A stretch of 64,000 nt of DNA from Formosa sp030427735 (GCF_051200825.1 NZ_CP195158.1:1736001-1800000); one strand, 5' to 3'. Positions 9,701 through 18,882 are shown, numbered from the stretch's first letter. Notes: generated by a model from the letters alone, not told the origin. Made by a program: numbers and translations.

Positions 9701-11200
9701 ATTCCATTATTAAATACGAATTATGATTTCGAAGACGGTTCGCGGGTGGTTTTAAGAAATCAAGAATTCATTTTCGATAAGATAAAACTTACAGATCAAG
9801 CTTATCAAACCAAAGGCGTATTGGCTGGGTTTATAAAACATGATAATTTCGATGATTGGGAGCTCGGTATCGATTTAAGCACCGACAGATTATTGGTTTT
9901 AAATACCGATGATTCGGAAGACGCCCTGTATTACGGAACAGGATTTATTGGTGGTACAGCAACTATTTATGGGCCTACCGACGAGCTGGTTATTTCTGTT
10001 GATGGCGCAACTAAAGAAGGAACGGTATTTAAAATTCCTATGAGCGATTCCGAATCTTTTGGCGACAATACGTTTATTCATTTTTTAAGTGAAGAAGAAA
10101 AACAAGCAAAACTTGAAGGAAAGTCGTTTTTAGTTAAAGATTTAAAAGGATTAGAGTTAGACTTCGATTTGGATGTCGATAAAAATGCTGAAATCGAAAT
10201 TGTAATGGACAGGAATTCGGGAAGTACTATAAAAGGACGCGGTATTGGAGGGCTTTTAATAGAAATAAACACCAACGGAAAATTTAATATTTATGGCGAC
10301 TTTTCGGTATTTAATGGGGTGTATAATTTTATGTATGGTGGTTTAGTGCAAAAAGAGTTTATAGTAGAACCAGGAGGGACCTTGGCTTGGGATGGGAATC
10401 CGCTTGGTGCGCGAATAAACATTAAAGCGATTTATAAAACGCAGGCCAATCCGTCGCCGTTACTAGATAATCCTATAAATAAAAGTATTCCTGTAAATGT
10501 AGAAATAGAGTTAACCGACCAATTGGAAAAACCCGAAGTAAATTTTGGTTTCGAGTTTCCTAATGTAAATTCTACCGTAAAATCGGAGTTAACCTATAGG
10601 TTAGAGTCTAAAGAAGACCGCGATAATCAGGCCTTATACCTCCTAACCACAGGATCTTTCGCCAGTGGTATTTCTGGAGTTAATCCTTACGGTACGCTAA
10701 CAGAGCGCTTAAATGGTATAGTTAACGATCTGTTTTCTAAAGGCGATAATAAATTGAATATTGGATTAAATTACGAATTGGGCGAAAATAATCCAGACTA
10801 CCAAACCGACGACAGATTTGGAGTAACCCTGCAAACACAAATTAGCGATCGGGTAATGATTAATGGAAATGTCGATGTACCTGTTGGTGGCGTTAGCCAA
10901 ACAGTAATTGCAGGCGATATAGAAGTTAATTTCCTTTTAAATGACGAAGGTACTTTAACAGCTAATGTATTTAACCGTGAAAATAGTATTAGAGATTTCG
11001 GTGAAGAAATAGGGTATACCCAAGGTGTAGGTATTTCGTATAATGTAGATTTCGATACGTTTAAAGAATTGCTTCAAAAAATATTTTCAGGAAAAGCTCA
11101 AAATCAAGATCCTTCAGAAGTTCCGCAAGAGGAACAAAATCCTAGCTCGTCTTTACCAGAATTTATCATTATGAAAGACGAAAATTCAGCAGAAAATTAA
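6800..11200 (+). CDS. tamB: TamB-type translocation and assembly module protein
   Basis: About 1466 residues from the TTG at 6800. A single N-terminal membrane helix (LLLFIILVLVLAIPGVQTRLGKYA) is followed by a very long beta-rich repeat region and a C-terminal DUF490/TamB domain (FSVFNGVYNFMYGGLVQKEF, TYRLESKEDRDNQALYLL, LNIGLNYELGE). TamB-like proteins bridge the inner and outer membranes and serve outer-membrane protein assembly or phospholipid transport. The frame is open upstream of 6800 and encodes a basic stretch (LKRIKKFLKILSK) typical of the cytoplasmic tip before such a helix, but no in-frame ATG or GTG is present there, so the true start is uncertain. No tamA lies alongside. Confidence 0.88.
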   Translation: MLLFIILVLVLAIPGVQTRLGKYATSRLNESFHTRINIGAVGLHFNGDVQIKNVYIEDYKQDTLISAKMLETHIVNFRNLYNGRLVFSDIALSNVNFNIKTYKGETESNLDVFVSRFDDDNNDDTPSNFLLSSSDVSIYKGKFTFTNENLEHPEVLIFNDITINASNFLIHGPKVSARINTLEFTDSRGLHVDNMSTNFAYTLNDITFADLDLKTADSNLQGDVKFEFNREDLQYFTDKVQVNANITSADLALSDLNYFYNEFGVNQRAIFNVLLTGTLNDLQLNDLNLKTNTNSRIVGDINFKNLFSKDASGFYMKGQFNRLSSTYFDLVKLLPNLLGKTIPSSFDRLGHFNITGQSEITTSKINAKLNINTDLGVIESDLQLTNINQIDKASYKGNIVVTDFDLGAYLDNPKFFKTSLDLDVDGSGFTDKNIDTKVNGQVYYLDFNNYSYKDIEVSGNFKSSKYNGKLVSNDENFKLNFDGLADFSRRIKTVDFIADIKYANFRALNFVTKDTISMFKGNVEIVAGGTSINDVEGIISFTDSNYYNENDNYFFDDFTITSTFKDTIRHVKVNSPDIIEGEMVGYFKFRDIGKLLKNAVGSIYSNFEQIPLKENQFFDFNFKIYNKIVEVFYPNIELGKNTYIKGHVQSDDNKLNLTFRSPEIKLYDYFASNIQLDVDNKNPLFNTYLEVDSINTKLYDISKFSLVNVTLNDTLYMRTEFKGGKENKDAYNINFYHTINTDNKNVLGFTSSDVTFKNNVWTVNKNKDTLNKVIFSNDFKDINVHKLDMVYGNEEIYLNGFLIDSTEKDIELTFKDVNLEHVLPDLDSLKLKGVLNGDIDILQQKGHYLPSSNVIIDSLEVNDFVLGSFEGNISANENLTRYYVDAKIKNDADRTFTAIGYIDALNNQSYIDVDLRFDAFNLRPFSPLGKDVISDIRGYVSGEAKLIGNLNHPAIEGDLKLREAGLLIPLLNTNYDFEDGSRVVLRNQEFIFDKIKLTDQAYQTKGVLAGFIKHDNFDDWELGIDLSTDRLLVLNTDDSEDALYYGTGFIGGTATIYGPTDELVISVDGATKEGTVFKIPMSDSESFGDNTFIHFLSEEEKQAKLEGKSFLVKDLKGLELDFDLDVDKNAEIEIVMDRNSGSTIKGRGIGGLLIEINTNGKFNIYGDFSVFNGVYNFMYGGLVQKEFIVEPGGTLAWDGNPLGARINIKAIYKTQANPSPLLDNPINKSIPVNVEIELTDQLEKPEVNFGFEFPNVNSTVKSELTYRLESKEDRDNQALYLLTTGSFASGISGVNPYGTLTERLNGIVNDLFSKGDNKLNIGLNYELGENNPDYQTDDRFGVTLQTQISDRVMINGNVDVPVGGVSQTVIAGDIEVNFLLNDEGTLTANVFNRENSIRDFGEEIGYTQGVGISYNVDFDTFKELLQKIFSGKAQNQDPSEVPQEEQNPSSSLPEFIIMKDENSAEN

Positions 11201-11351
11201 ATTGAAAAACAGCAATTATATTGAAATATGGAAAAGTTTTTAACTTTTTTTTAATTCAAACGTTATAGTTTTAACCGCTAAGTTAAAATGTACTAAAAGC
11301 AGTTTCATATGTAGTTTTTCTTTAGTAGTTTTACTGTAAATGAAAAAAAAC

Positions 11352-12338
11352 ATGTCGAAAACAATCAAAAAAATTGGTGTGTTAACCTCTGGAGGAGATG
11401 CTCCAGGAATGAACGCTGCCATCCGTTCGGTGGTAAGAACATGTGCTTATCACAAAATTGAATGTGCCGGAATTTATCGCGGATATCAAGGGATGATTGA
11501 AGGTGATTTTGTAATGATGGATGCACGTAGTGTAAAAGGAATAATTAATAAAGGAGGTACTATTTTAAAATCGGCAAGATCTAAAGAGTTTATGACTGTT
11601 GAAGGTCGTAAAAAAGCCTATGCCCAACTGCAAAAAGAAGGTATAGATGCCTTAGTGGTTATTGGCGGAGATGGTAGTTTTACAGGTGCCATGGTATTTA
11701 ATAACGAGTTCGATTTTCCTGTAATGGGTATTCCTGGAACCATAGATAACGATATTTACGGCTCTACCCATACTTTAGGGTACGATACCGCACTAAATAC
11801 TGTAGTAGAAGCAGTCGATAAAATTCGAGATACAGCAAGTTCGCACGACCGATTATTTTTTATAGAAGTAATGGGGCGCGATGTAGGCCATATTGCCCTA
11901 AACGTAGGTGTAGGAGCAGGAGCAGAAGAGGTATTAATACCAGAAGAAGATTTAGGTTTAGATCGTTTGTTAGACTCGTTGCGTCGCAGTAAAAAATCAG
12001 GAAAATCGTCTAGTATTGTTATAGTTGCGGAAGGCGATAAAATAGGAAAAAATGTATTCGAACTAAAAGACTATGTAGACGAAAACATGTCTGAATACGA
12101 AGTACGTGTATCTGTTTTAGGGCATATGCAACGTGGCGGATCTCCATCATGCTTCGATCGTGTTTTAGCGAGTAGAATGGGCGTGAAAGCAGTAGAAAGT
12201 TTGTTAGAAGGTAAAACAAGTTTAATGGTTGGTTTAATGAACGACCAAATGGCTCTTACACCTTTAGACCAAGCTATAAAAGGACAATCAAAAATTAACT
12301 TAGAATTACTACGTGTGTCAGATATCATGACCACTTAA
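11352..12338 (+). CDS. pfkA: ATP-dependent 6-phosphofructokinase
   Basis: About 328 residues from the ATG at 11352; an ATG four codons upstream (11340) is in frame but adds only MKKN before the usual start. Motifs: ATP-binding GVLTSGGDAPGMNAAIR, VIGGDGSFTGA, catalytic GIPGTIDNDI, MGRDVGHIAL and the fructose-6-phosphate loop LGHMQRGGSPSCFDR. It is the committing kinase of glycolysis, making fructose 1,6-bisphosphate in the cytosol. The GGDGS sequence fits ATP rather than pyrophosphate as donor. gapA follows after 16 nt, so the two glycolytic genes are probably one transcript. Confidence 0.96.
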   Translation: MSKTIKKIGVLTSGGDAPGMNAAIRSVVRTCAYHKIECAGIYRGYQGMIEGDFVMMDARSVKGIINKGGTILKSARSKEFMTVEGRKKAYAQLQKEGIDALVVIGGDGSFTGAMVFNNEFDFPVMGIPGTIDNDIYGSTHTLGYDTALNTVVEAVDKIRDTASSHDRLFFIEVMGRDVGHIALNVGVGAGAEEVLIPEEDLGLDRLLDSLRRSKKSGKSSSIVIVAEGDKIGKNVFELKDYVDENMSEYEVRVSVLGHMQRGGSPSCFDRVLASRMGVKAVESLLEGKTSLMVGLMNDQMALTPLDQAIKGQSKINLELLRVSDIMTT

Positions 12339-12354
12339 ACATTAAAACAAGAAT

Positions 12355-13356
12355 ATGTCAACATTAAAATTAGGAATTAACGGATTTGGTAGAATTGGTA
12401 GAATTGCCTTTAGAGCAACATTAAACAGACCAGATGTAGAAGTTGTAGCTATTAACGATTTGTTAGATGTTAACCATTTAGCATACTTATTAGAATACGA
12501 TTCTGTTCACGGTAAGTTTGACGGAACAATAGAAGTAAAAGACGGACATTTAGTTGTAAACGGAAAGCACGTTAGAATTACAGCAGAAAAAGACCCAACA
12601 CAATTAAAATGGGATGAAGCAGGAGTAGATATCGTTGCAGAATGTACAGGTATTTTTACAACTCTAGAAAAAGCAGATTACCACATTCAAGCTGGTGCTA
12701 AAAAAGTAGTTATCTCTGCACCTAGTGCCGATGCTCCAATGTTTGTAATGGGTGTTAACGACGAAAAATTAACAGCAGAACATACTATTGTATCTAATGC
12801 ATCTTGTACTACTAACTGTTTGGCTCCTGTAGCGAAAGTGTTAGATGATAATTTTGGTATAGAAGAAGCTTTAATGACTACAGTTCACGCAACTACAGCT
12901 ACACAAATGACTGTTGATGGGCCTTCTAGAAAAGACTGGAGAGGCGGACGTAGTGCTTTATTAAACATTATTCCAGCTTCAACAGGTGCTGCTAAAGCCG
13001 TAGGTAAAGTAATTCCAGAATTAAACGGTAAACTTACAGGTATGGCATTTAGAGTACCAACTGCCGATGTATCTGTAGTAGATTTAACTGTAAAAACTAA
13101 AAAAGACACTTCTTTAGAAGAAATTAAAGCTGCTTTTAAAGCTGCTTCCGAAGGACCTATGAATGGTGTTTTAGGCTATACAGACGAGTTAGTGGTTTCT
13201 CAAGACTTCGTTAGCGATGCACGCACAAGTATTTTTGATGCTGAAGCAGCTATCGAATTAAACTCTAAATTCTTCAAAGTAGTATCTTGGTACGATAACG
13301 AATTCGGATATTCAAATAAATTAATCGACTTAGCTCAAAAAGTTCACAGTTTATAA
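12355..13356 (+). CDS. gapA: Type I glyceraldehyde-3-phosphate dehydrogenase
   Basis: 333 residues. NAD-binding INGFGRIGRIAFR near residues 8-20, Asp in VVAINDLLD (about 35) as expected for NAD preference, catalytic Cys151 in SNASCTTNCLAP, and the C-terminal SWYDNEFGYSNKLIDL. It oxidises glyceraldehyde 3-phosphate to 1,3-bisphosphoglycerate. Leucine is encoded almost only by TTA and alanine by GCT/GCA, a strongly biased style consistent with a highly expressed gene. A stem-loop terminator follows at 13370. Confidence 0.97.
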   Translation: MSTLKLGINGFGRIGRIAFRATLNRPDVEVVAINDLLDVNHLAYLLEYDSVHGKFDGTIEVKDGHLVVNGKHVRITAEKDPTQLKWDEAGVDIVAECTGIFTTLEKADYHIQAGAKKVVISAPSADAPMFVMGVNDEKLTAEHTIVSNASCTTNCLAPVAKVLDDNFGIEEALMTTVHATTATQMTVDGPSRKDWRGGRSALLNIIPASTGAAKAVGKVIPELNGKLTGMAFRVPTADVSVVDLTVKTKKDTSLEEIKAAFKAASEGPMNGVLGYTDELVVSQDFVSDARTSIFDAEAAIELNSKFFKVVSWYDNEFGYSNKLIDLAQKVHSL

Positions 13357-13369
13357 TTTTCACTATAAT

Positions 13370-13426
13370 ATTCCGTAATTTTATAGCCATCAATTTGTGA
13401 TGGAGATAATTTTACGGAATTTTTTT
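13370..13426 (+). terminator. Rho-independent terminator after gapA
   Basis: ATTCCGTAA (13370-13378) pairs with TTACGGAAT (13412-13420). An inner stem CCATCA/TGATGG (13387-13392 with 13398-13403) closes a five-base loop. A T-run follows (13420-13426). It separates pfkA-gapA from the next gene. Confidence 0.85.
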
Positions 13427-13438
13427 ATATAAAATAAT

Positions 13439-14302
13439 ATGATTTTAATAGTTGACAGCGGGTCTACAAAATCTGATTGGATAGCAGTAGATAAAAACGG
13501 CAATCAGTTGTTCGAAAAAATACGAACAAGTGGTATTAATCCAGCCATTCTTTCAGAAAAAAAATTAAGAAAAATTATAAAGAAAAGCGAAGAGCTTAAC
13601 GAGATTAAAGCACAGGTAACCCATGTGTTTTTTTATGGTGCTGGTTGCGGTACAGAAAATCCGAAACAACTTTTAAAAGGCATTTTAGAAGATTTCTTTT
13701 CTGGTGCTCAAGTAGAAGTTGATGAAGATACTATGGCAGCGGTATACGCTACAATAAGTGCTCCAGACGAAGCAGCTGTGGTTTGTATTTTGGGTACAGG
13801 GTCTAATTGCAGTTATTTTGATGGCTCTAAATTACACCAGCGTGTAAAATCTTTAGGATGGAGCTTGATGGACGATGCCAGCGGAAATTATTATGGCAAG
13901 CAATTAATTAGAGATTATTATTTTAATAAAATGCCAGAAACTATTCGTGTAGCTATGGCCGACAAATATAATCTTGAAGCCGATTATATAAAATACAACA
14001 TTTATAAGCAGCCAAACCCGAATGCATTTTTAGCTAATTTTGCCGAGTTTATGTTTCTTAATAAAGACTCGGAATACATTAAGGAATTAATTAAAAAAGG
14101 CATTCGTTTATTTGCAGAGAATATGATTATGCAATATAAAGAAGAGTTAAAAACTGTTCCGGTACATTTTGCAGGATCGATTGCATTTTATGCGAAAGAT
14201 GAAATTAAAGAAGTTGCAGAAGAATTAAATTTTAGAGTTGGTAATTTTACCAGACGCCCGATAGAAGGTTTAGCTAAGTTTCATACAAAGGATATCGATT
14301 AA
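13439..14302 (+). CDS. BadF/BadG-family sugar kinase, N-acetylglucosamine-kinase-like
   Basis: 287 residues of the ASKHA fold. Phosphate-1 motif VDSGSTKSDWIAVD at residues 5-18, adenine-side VCILGTGSNCSYFDG near 120-134, and a later VHFAGSIAFYAKDEI. Small BadF-type proteins of Bacteroidota are usually called N-acetylglucosamine kinase-like; the substrate is not proven by sequence. The stop codon overlaps the ATG of mgsA by one base (14302), so the two are translationally coupled. This places a sugar or amino-sugar kinase in one unit with the methylglyoxal bypass. Confidence 0.78.
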   Translation: MILIVDSGSTKSDWIAVDKNGNQLFEKIRTSGINPAILSEKKLRKIIKKSEELNEIKAQVTHVFFYGAGCGTENPKQLLKGILEDFFSGAQVEVDEDTMAAVYATISAPDEAAVVCILGTGSNCSYFDGSKLHQRVKSLGWSLMDDASGNYYGKQLIRDYYFNKMPETIRVAMADKYNLEADYIKYNIYKQPNPNAFLANFAEFMFLNKDSEYIKELIKKGIRLFAENMIMQYKEELKTVPVHFAGSIAFYAKDEIKEVAEELNFRVGNFTRRPIEGLAKFHTKDID

Positions 14303-14664
14303 TGGAAATAGCGATTATTGCACACGATGGAAAAAAAGCTGAAATGGTTCAGTTTTTAAACGAAAATAGAGAAGTATTAGAGCAGAAACAAATTTCACTC
14401 ATCTCTACAGGAACAACAGGGCAAAAAGTAGAAAAAGCAGGTTTTGAAGTTACACCGTATTTATCTGGTCCTTTAGGGGGAGATGCGCAAATAGCTGCTC
14501 GTGTTGCAGAAGGTTTGTGCCATATGGTGTTGTTTTTTAGAGATCCGTTAGAAAAGCATCCGCACGAACCCGATATTTTTATGCTAATGCGTATTTGCGA
14601 TGTGCACGATGTGCCTTTAGCAACAAATCCAGCAACAGCCGCTTTATTAATTAAGGGGTTATAA
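14302..14664 (+). CDS. mgsA: Methylglyoxal synthase
   Basis: 120 residues, slightly shorter than E. coli MgsA. Seen: AIIAHDGKKAEMVQFL, STGTTGQKVEKAG for phosphate binding, SGPLGGDAQIAARVAEG with the catalytic Asp, FFRDPLEKHPHEPDIFMLMRICDVHDVPLATNPATA. The enzyme converts dihydroxyacetone phosphate to methylglyoxal and phosphate, a relief valve when lower glycolysis stalls. It sits directly downstream of pfkA and gapA, the enzymes that set dihydroxyacetone phosphate level. Expression is probably coupled to the kinase gene in front. Confidence 0.93.
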   Translation: MEIAIIAHDGKKAEMVQFLNENREVLEQKQISLISTGTTGQKVEKAGFEVTPYLSGPLGGDAQIAARVAEGLCHMVLFFRDPLEKHPHEPDIFMLMRICDVHDVPLATNPATAALLIKGL

Positions 14665-14665
14665 A

Positions 14666-14700
14666 AACAAAAAAATTCTCGATAAGAGAATTTTTTTGTT
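14666..14700. terminator. Bidirectional terminator between mgsA and TonB receptor gene
   Basis: A perfect 15-bp inverted repeat: 14666-14680 pairs with 14686-14700 around the loop GATAA. The A-run on one side and T-run on the other make it effective on both strands, fitting the convergent genes that flank it. Confidence 0.92.
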
Positions 14701-14712
14701 TTAGGGTGAATT

Positions 14713-17187
14713 TTAAAACTTCATGGTTGTTCTTACATTAAAAACACGGGGTGTTAAATAATTAGGTATAGCATATTGTCTTTTGCTATACACATCGCGT
14801 ACCCAAGTATTGGTTATTGAGTTTTGTACATCGAAAACATTAAAAATTTCGAAACCAACAGATAGGTATTTAAATGGTTTTCTCCAGCCGCTTTCAAAAG
14901 CATCGGTTTTATCTACAATAACATATTGCAGTCCTAAATCGGCACGTTTGTAATCTGGCAAGCGGCTTTGGTAATCGTAAGGATCTGCATAACTAGGCGA
15001 TCCTCCTGGTAACCCTGTATTGTAAACCAAGTTTAAATACATTTTCATACTTGGTAATTTAGGCACATAGTCTTGAAATAAAGCTCCAAATTTTAAGCGT
15101 TGGTCTGTTGGTCTGGCAATATACCCTCTGTCGTTTATATTTTCTTCGGTTTTTAAATAACCAAAACTAAACCACGATTCGGTGCCTGGAACAAATTCGC
15201 CGTTTAATCGTAAATCTAGACCGTAAGCATAAGCTTCTGCAATATTGGCTGCCCGATATCTTATGCGTACATTTTCAATAGTATAAGGGTTAACGTCGGT
15301 TAATTTTTTATAATAGGCTTCTGTAGTTAATTTAAAAGGGCGTTCCCACATATTAAAGCTATAGTCGTTCCCTGCTACAAAATGTATAGATTTTTGGGCT
15401 TTAACAATGGGATTTACAGTTCCCGTAGAATCTCGGAGTTCTCTGTAAAACGGTGGCTGATAATACAAACCTCCCGAAACCCGAAACAACATGTCGTGTT
15501 TCCAGTCTGGTTTAATGGCAAATTGTGCTCTGGGACTTACTACAGTTTGGGCGTTGCTTTTAATGCCAGCATCGTTAACATCCCAGGTGTGCGAACGTAA
15601 GCCTGCATTGGCCCAAATGTCGTGGTTACCCCACTGAAAGCGTCGACTCCATTGTAAGTATGCTTGTACGCGTTGTATAGTGGTGTGGTTGGTAGCTCTA
15701 ACATTTTCGAATGTGACCAATGGCCCTTCATAAGGTTGATAAGGCTGATTGTTAGGGACTCTAAATTTTGGGGGGTTGATGGAGAATCCCGCCGAATCGA
15801 TAACTTCCCATTCTACCAAACGGTCTCTAATATCTTCGTTGGTATATTTTACAGACCATTCAAAATCGTTGTCATTTAATTTGTAGCTCCCTTTATGTTC
15901 AATATTGGTAATGAAAGCATCTAAGTCGTTGCGACCATGATTGAGTTGGCTGCCTATACCTTCACTAAATTCTACTTCACCTAAATTTTCGTCGCCAATA
16001 TTACTGTTAACTTCTCCTAGACGGTATTGTGCAAGAATATCGAAATATTCTTCTTCTGTCGTGTGGTATGCAGACCCTGTAAGGTGTAGTTTTAGGTTGT
16101 CGTTAGCAACGTAGCTGGCTTGCAGCGCCCCAAATAAAGTTTGATAAGCATCTTTTTCTTGTCCGTCATAATACACCAATAAGGCTAACGGATTGTCTAT
16201 GGTTCCAAAGTTAGTTTGGCGCGTTTCGGGTTCGTAATTGTATTTGTTTATAGAGGCATTACCTAAAAAGCTAACACTAAATTTATCTGTAAACCTGTAG
16301 GTTAAATAACTTTGTATGTCGGCAAAAGTAGGATCGTAGTTGGTTTGCGTTTCTTTTGCATTTACCAGTAAACTGTTATCGCGGTAGCGCATACCTACTA
16401 TACCCGTAAATTTTGAGTCTTTGCTAATGCCTTCAACAGAAAGACTTCCGCCTAACAAACTTAAATCGGCATTTACGGCAAAATCTACAGGTTTTCTATA
16501 AGTTATATCTAAAACAGAGGATAGTTTGTCTCCAAATTTAGCTTGAAAACCTCCTGCCGAAAAATCGACATTATGCACCATATCGGTATTTACAAAACTT
16601 AAACCTTCTTGCTGTCCTGAACGTATTAAAAATGGTCTGTAAACTTCTATGCCATTTACATAAACTAAATTTTCGTCGTAATTACCACCACGCACCGAGT
16701 ATTGCGTGCTTAACTCGTTATTGTTGCTAACTCCTGGAAGGGTGGCTAAAATATTTTCGACACCTTGATTGGCGCCAGGGATATTCCTTATTGTTGTGGG
16801 GTTGAGAGTTACAATACCTTCGGCTTCCTTTTTGTTGCTTCCCGAAAGTACAACGGTAGCAATTTGCTCTATGTTTGCACTCACAACTGGATTAAATTCG
16901 AAAACTTCTCCTGTTTTTAAATAAAATTGTGCCGTTACACTTTTGTAGGATAAATGCGAAAATTGAACGGTTATGTTTTGATTGCTTGGTATGTTTAATT
17001 GATAAAAACCGTTTTCGTTAGTAAGTGTGCCGTCTTCATTAGCTTTAATACTAACATTACTTATAGGTTGATGTGCATCGTCTAAAATAATACCTTGTAG
17101 TGTTCCCATTTGCGAGAAACAGAAAAAGGGGCATAAAAAATATATTACGTTTAAAACGAAACGTTTGGTAGTATTTGTGTTGTTCAT
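14713..17187 (-). CDS. TonB-dependent outer-membrane receptor with carboxypeptidase-regulatory N-domain
   Basis: 824 residues. Signal peptide, then a CarboxypepD-regulatory-like domain (LQGIILDDAHQPISNVSIKA to about residue 100), a plug (VENILATLPGVSNNNELSTQYSVRGGNYDENL, about 140-230) and a 22-strand barrel ending in FNVRTTMKF with the terminal aromatic. It moves an unidentified ligand across the outer membrane using TonB energy. No susD-like lipoprotein gene follows, so it is not a standard glycan SusC/SusD pair. The ATG abuts the stop of the M23 peptidase gene with no spacer, implying cotranscription. Confidence 0.87.
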   Translation of the reverse strand: MNNTNTTKRFVLNVIYFLCPFFCFSQMGTLQGIILDDAHQPISNVSIKANEDGTLTNENGFYQLNIPSNQNITVQFSHLSYKSVTAQFYLKTGEVFEFNPVVSANIEQIATVVLSGSNKKEAEGIVTLNPTTIRNIPGANQGVENILATLPGVSNNNELSTQYSVRGGNYDENLVYVNGIEVYRPFLIRSGQQEGLSFVNTDMVHNVDFSAGGFQAKFGDKLSSVLDITYRKPVDFAVNADLSLLGGSLSVEGISKDSKFTGIVGMRYRDNSLLVNAKETQTNYDPTFADIQSYLTYRFTDKFSVSFLGNASINKYNYEPETRQTNFGTIDNPLALLVYYDGQEKDAYQTLFGALQASYVANDNLKLHLTGSAYHTTEEEYFDILAQYRLGEVNSNIGDENLGEVEFSEGIGSQLNHGRNDLDAFITNIEHKGSYKLNDNDFEWSVKYTNEDIRDRLVEWEVIDSAGFSINPPKFRVPNNQPYQPYEGPLVTFENVRATNHTTIQRVQAYLQWSRRFQWGNHDIWANAGLRSHTWDVNDAGIKSNAQTVVSPRAQFAIKPDWKHDMLFRVSGGLYYQPPFYRELRDSTGTVNPIVKAQKSIHFVAGNDYSFNMWERPFKLTTEAYYKKLTDVNPYTIENVRIRYRAANIAEAYAYGLDLRLNGEFVPGTESWFSFGYLKTEENINDRGYIARPTDQRLKFGALFQDYVPKLPSMKMYLNLVYNTGLPGGSPSYADPYDYQSRLPDYKRADLGLQYVIVDKTDAFESGWRKPFKYLSVGFEIFNVFDVQNSITNTWVRDVYSKRQYAIPNYLTPRVFNVRTTMKF

Positions 17188-18882
17188 TTATTTTCTGTAA
17201 AACATAGCTTCAAATGTAGAACTATTTCCAACATTATCTGTAACAATAAGTTTTAAATTGTTTTTAGTTTCTGTGCTTACGGCATCATTAAAATCGTAAG
17301 TTAGCAATTTGGTTTTGTAATCGTATTCCAATAAAATCCATTTTCCGTTAATAGTGCCTCTAAAATTAGAAATTCCAGACAAATCATCTTCAATTTTAAA
17401 TTTTAAATAGCGGTAATTGCTTAACCATTTACCATCACTAAAATTTACTGGTGTAATTACGGGGTTTTTAGTGTCCGAAACCACCGTATATACCCCTAAG
17501 TCTTTACTAAACGTAGTTAATGTATTTTCGGTTCTGGTTGTGGTGCTGTAGTATGGTCTTTTTTTGTATCCTACCAATTCTGCAATAAACAATTTGTCTT
17601 TATCGGCGTCTTGATATTTAGAAATATCGAAATCTATTTTAAACGACTTTCTTGCAGCTTCACTTATCGGTAAAAGCGTTACCGTGTCGTTAGATACTTT
17701 AAAGTCTAAGAAAAAGTCGTTATAAAATGTGTTTTTGTAAAAAGTTACGGCAACGTTTTTTTCGTTTAGAGTTGTGGTTTCGTTTTCGTATATATAATAA
17801 GGTGTCTTTACAGGTTCTTTTTTTACAGTAGAATTGTTTTTTTTACCATCTATTTGCACCGTAATATTGGTATTGTTATTGTTAAAATCGCTTATTTTAA
17901 TTTTATAAACCACAGCTGTACTATCCTGAATATTTAAATATCCTTGGTTAATGGTGTTTTTGTACATGCTTAAACCATTGTTTGTGTCGATATATAATTT
18001 TTGGATGCGATCTTTTTTGTGTTTATAAGTATCGTAGTCTATAAGCCTGTTAATATCTCTGGTTTCATCAAACGAAAATGTTTTGAAATCTATTTCAAAA
18101 TTCAAGCTTCCGTTGGTAAATGTTTGGATGTTGTATACACCGTTTTTATTAGCCGCTAAATCTTGTCGATCTACAGTTTCTACCCCAAAACCTATTGTGC
18201 CGGAAGCCGCTATAGGTTCGGTCGTAAAATTGCCATCGGGTTGCGGTACAAGTCTTATGTTTTGTTTGGTTTTAGAACCATTAATCTCGGCATCATCGCT
18301 AATGGGGTATGCCACCAAAGTAGAAACAATGGGTTTAGAGGTGTCTTTAGTGTTAATACCAAATAACATTGGGTTTATGGGGTGTTCGTTTTTATCGCGG
18401 ATTTCAAAATGTAAATGCGGACCACCAGAACTTCCCGTGTTGCCACTATAAGCAATTAATTCGCCCTGTTCTACAAGCAAAGCTTTAATTGGCGGAAAAA
18501 GCTCGATCTCGAAAGATTCTTTCTCGTATTGCCTTTCTTTTAAATAAGTCTCTAATTTTGGTGCTAATTTTTGAAGATGCGCATACACTGTGGTATATCC
18601 GTTGGGGTGAGTAATATATACAGCCTTGCCATATCCAAAAGGAGATATTTTAATACGACTTACAAAACCACTCGCAGAAGCCACAACATCTAAACCCTGA
18701 CGTTGTTGTGTTTTTATATCCATTCCAGAATGAAAATGATTGGAGCGTAATTCGGCAAATGTGCCAGCAAGCACTATAGGTATATTTAAAGGATTTATAA
18801 AATAGTCTTGTGGATACGGATTCTGGGCAACTAAAAGAACAGGAATCAAAAAAAGACTTATAAAAAGGGTTTTCATGCACAT
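17188..18882 (-). CDS. M23-family metallopeptidase, cell-wall endopeptidase-like
   Basis: 564 residues from the first ATG; an ATG two codons later (18876) starts a cleaner signal peptide (MKTLFISLFLIPVLLVAQ) and may be the real start. The LytM/M23 domain holds the zinc set: His51 and Asp55 in HSGMD, YAHLQ, and HLHFEIRD near 155-162. After about residue 190 the protein continues into a long beta-rich region unlike short LytM proteins. Expected role is cleavage of peptidoglycan cross-links or a structural LytM role in the periplasm. The downstream TonB receptor gene is contiguous. Confidence 0.87.
   Translation of the reverse strand: MCMKTLFISLFLIPVLLVAQNPYPQDYFINPLNIPIVLAGTFAELRSNHFHSGMDIKTQQRQGLDVVASASGFVSRIKISPFGYGKAVYITHPNGYTTVYAHLQKLAPKLETYLKERQYEKESFEIELFPPIKALLVEQGELIAYSGNTGSSGGPHLHFEIRDKNEHPINPMLFGINTKDTSKPIVSTLVAYPISDDAEINGSKTKQNIRLVPQPDGNFTTEPIAASGTIGFGVETVDRQDLAANKNGVYNIQTFTNGSLNFEIDFKTFSFDETRDINRLIDYDTYKHKKDRIQKLYIDTNNGLSMYKNTINQGYLNIQDSTAVVYKIKISDFNNNNTNITVQIDGKKNNSTVKKEPVKTPYYIYENETTTLNEKNVAVTFYKNTFYNDFFLDFKVSNDTVTLLPISEAARKSFKIDFDISKYQDADKDKLFIAELVGYKKRPYYSTTTRTENTLTTFSKDLGVYTVVSDTKNPVITPVNFSDGKWLSNYRYLKFKIEDDLSGISNFRGTINGKWILLEYDYKTKLLTYDFNDAVSTETKNNLKLIVTDNVGNSSTFEAMFYRK

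Noticed and set aside
9899..10275. Minus-strand frames inside tamB
   Set aside because: Short, low-quality products with no start context, fully covered by the strongly conserved tamB frame.
14713..17187. TonB receptor as the SusC of a polysaccharide-utilisation locus
   Set aside because: No susD-like lipoprotein or glycan hydrolase genes follow; the partner gene is an M23 peptidase.
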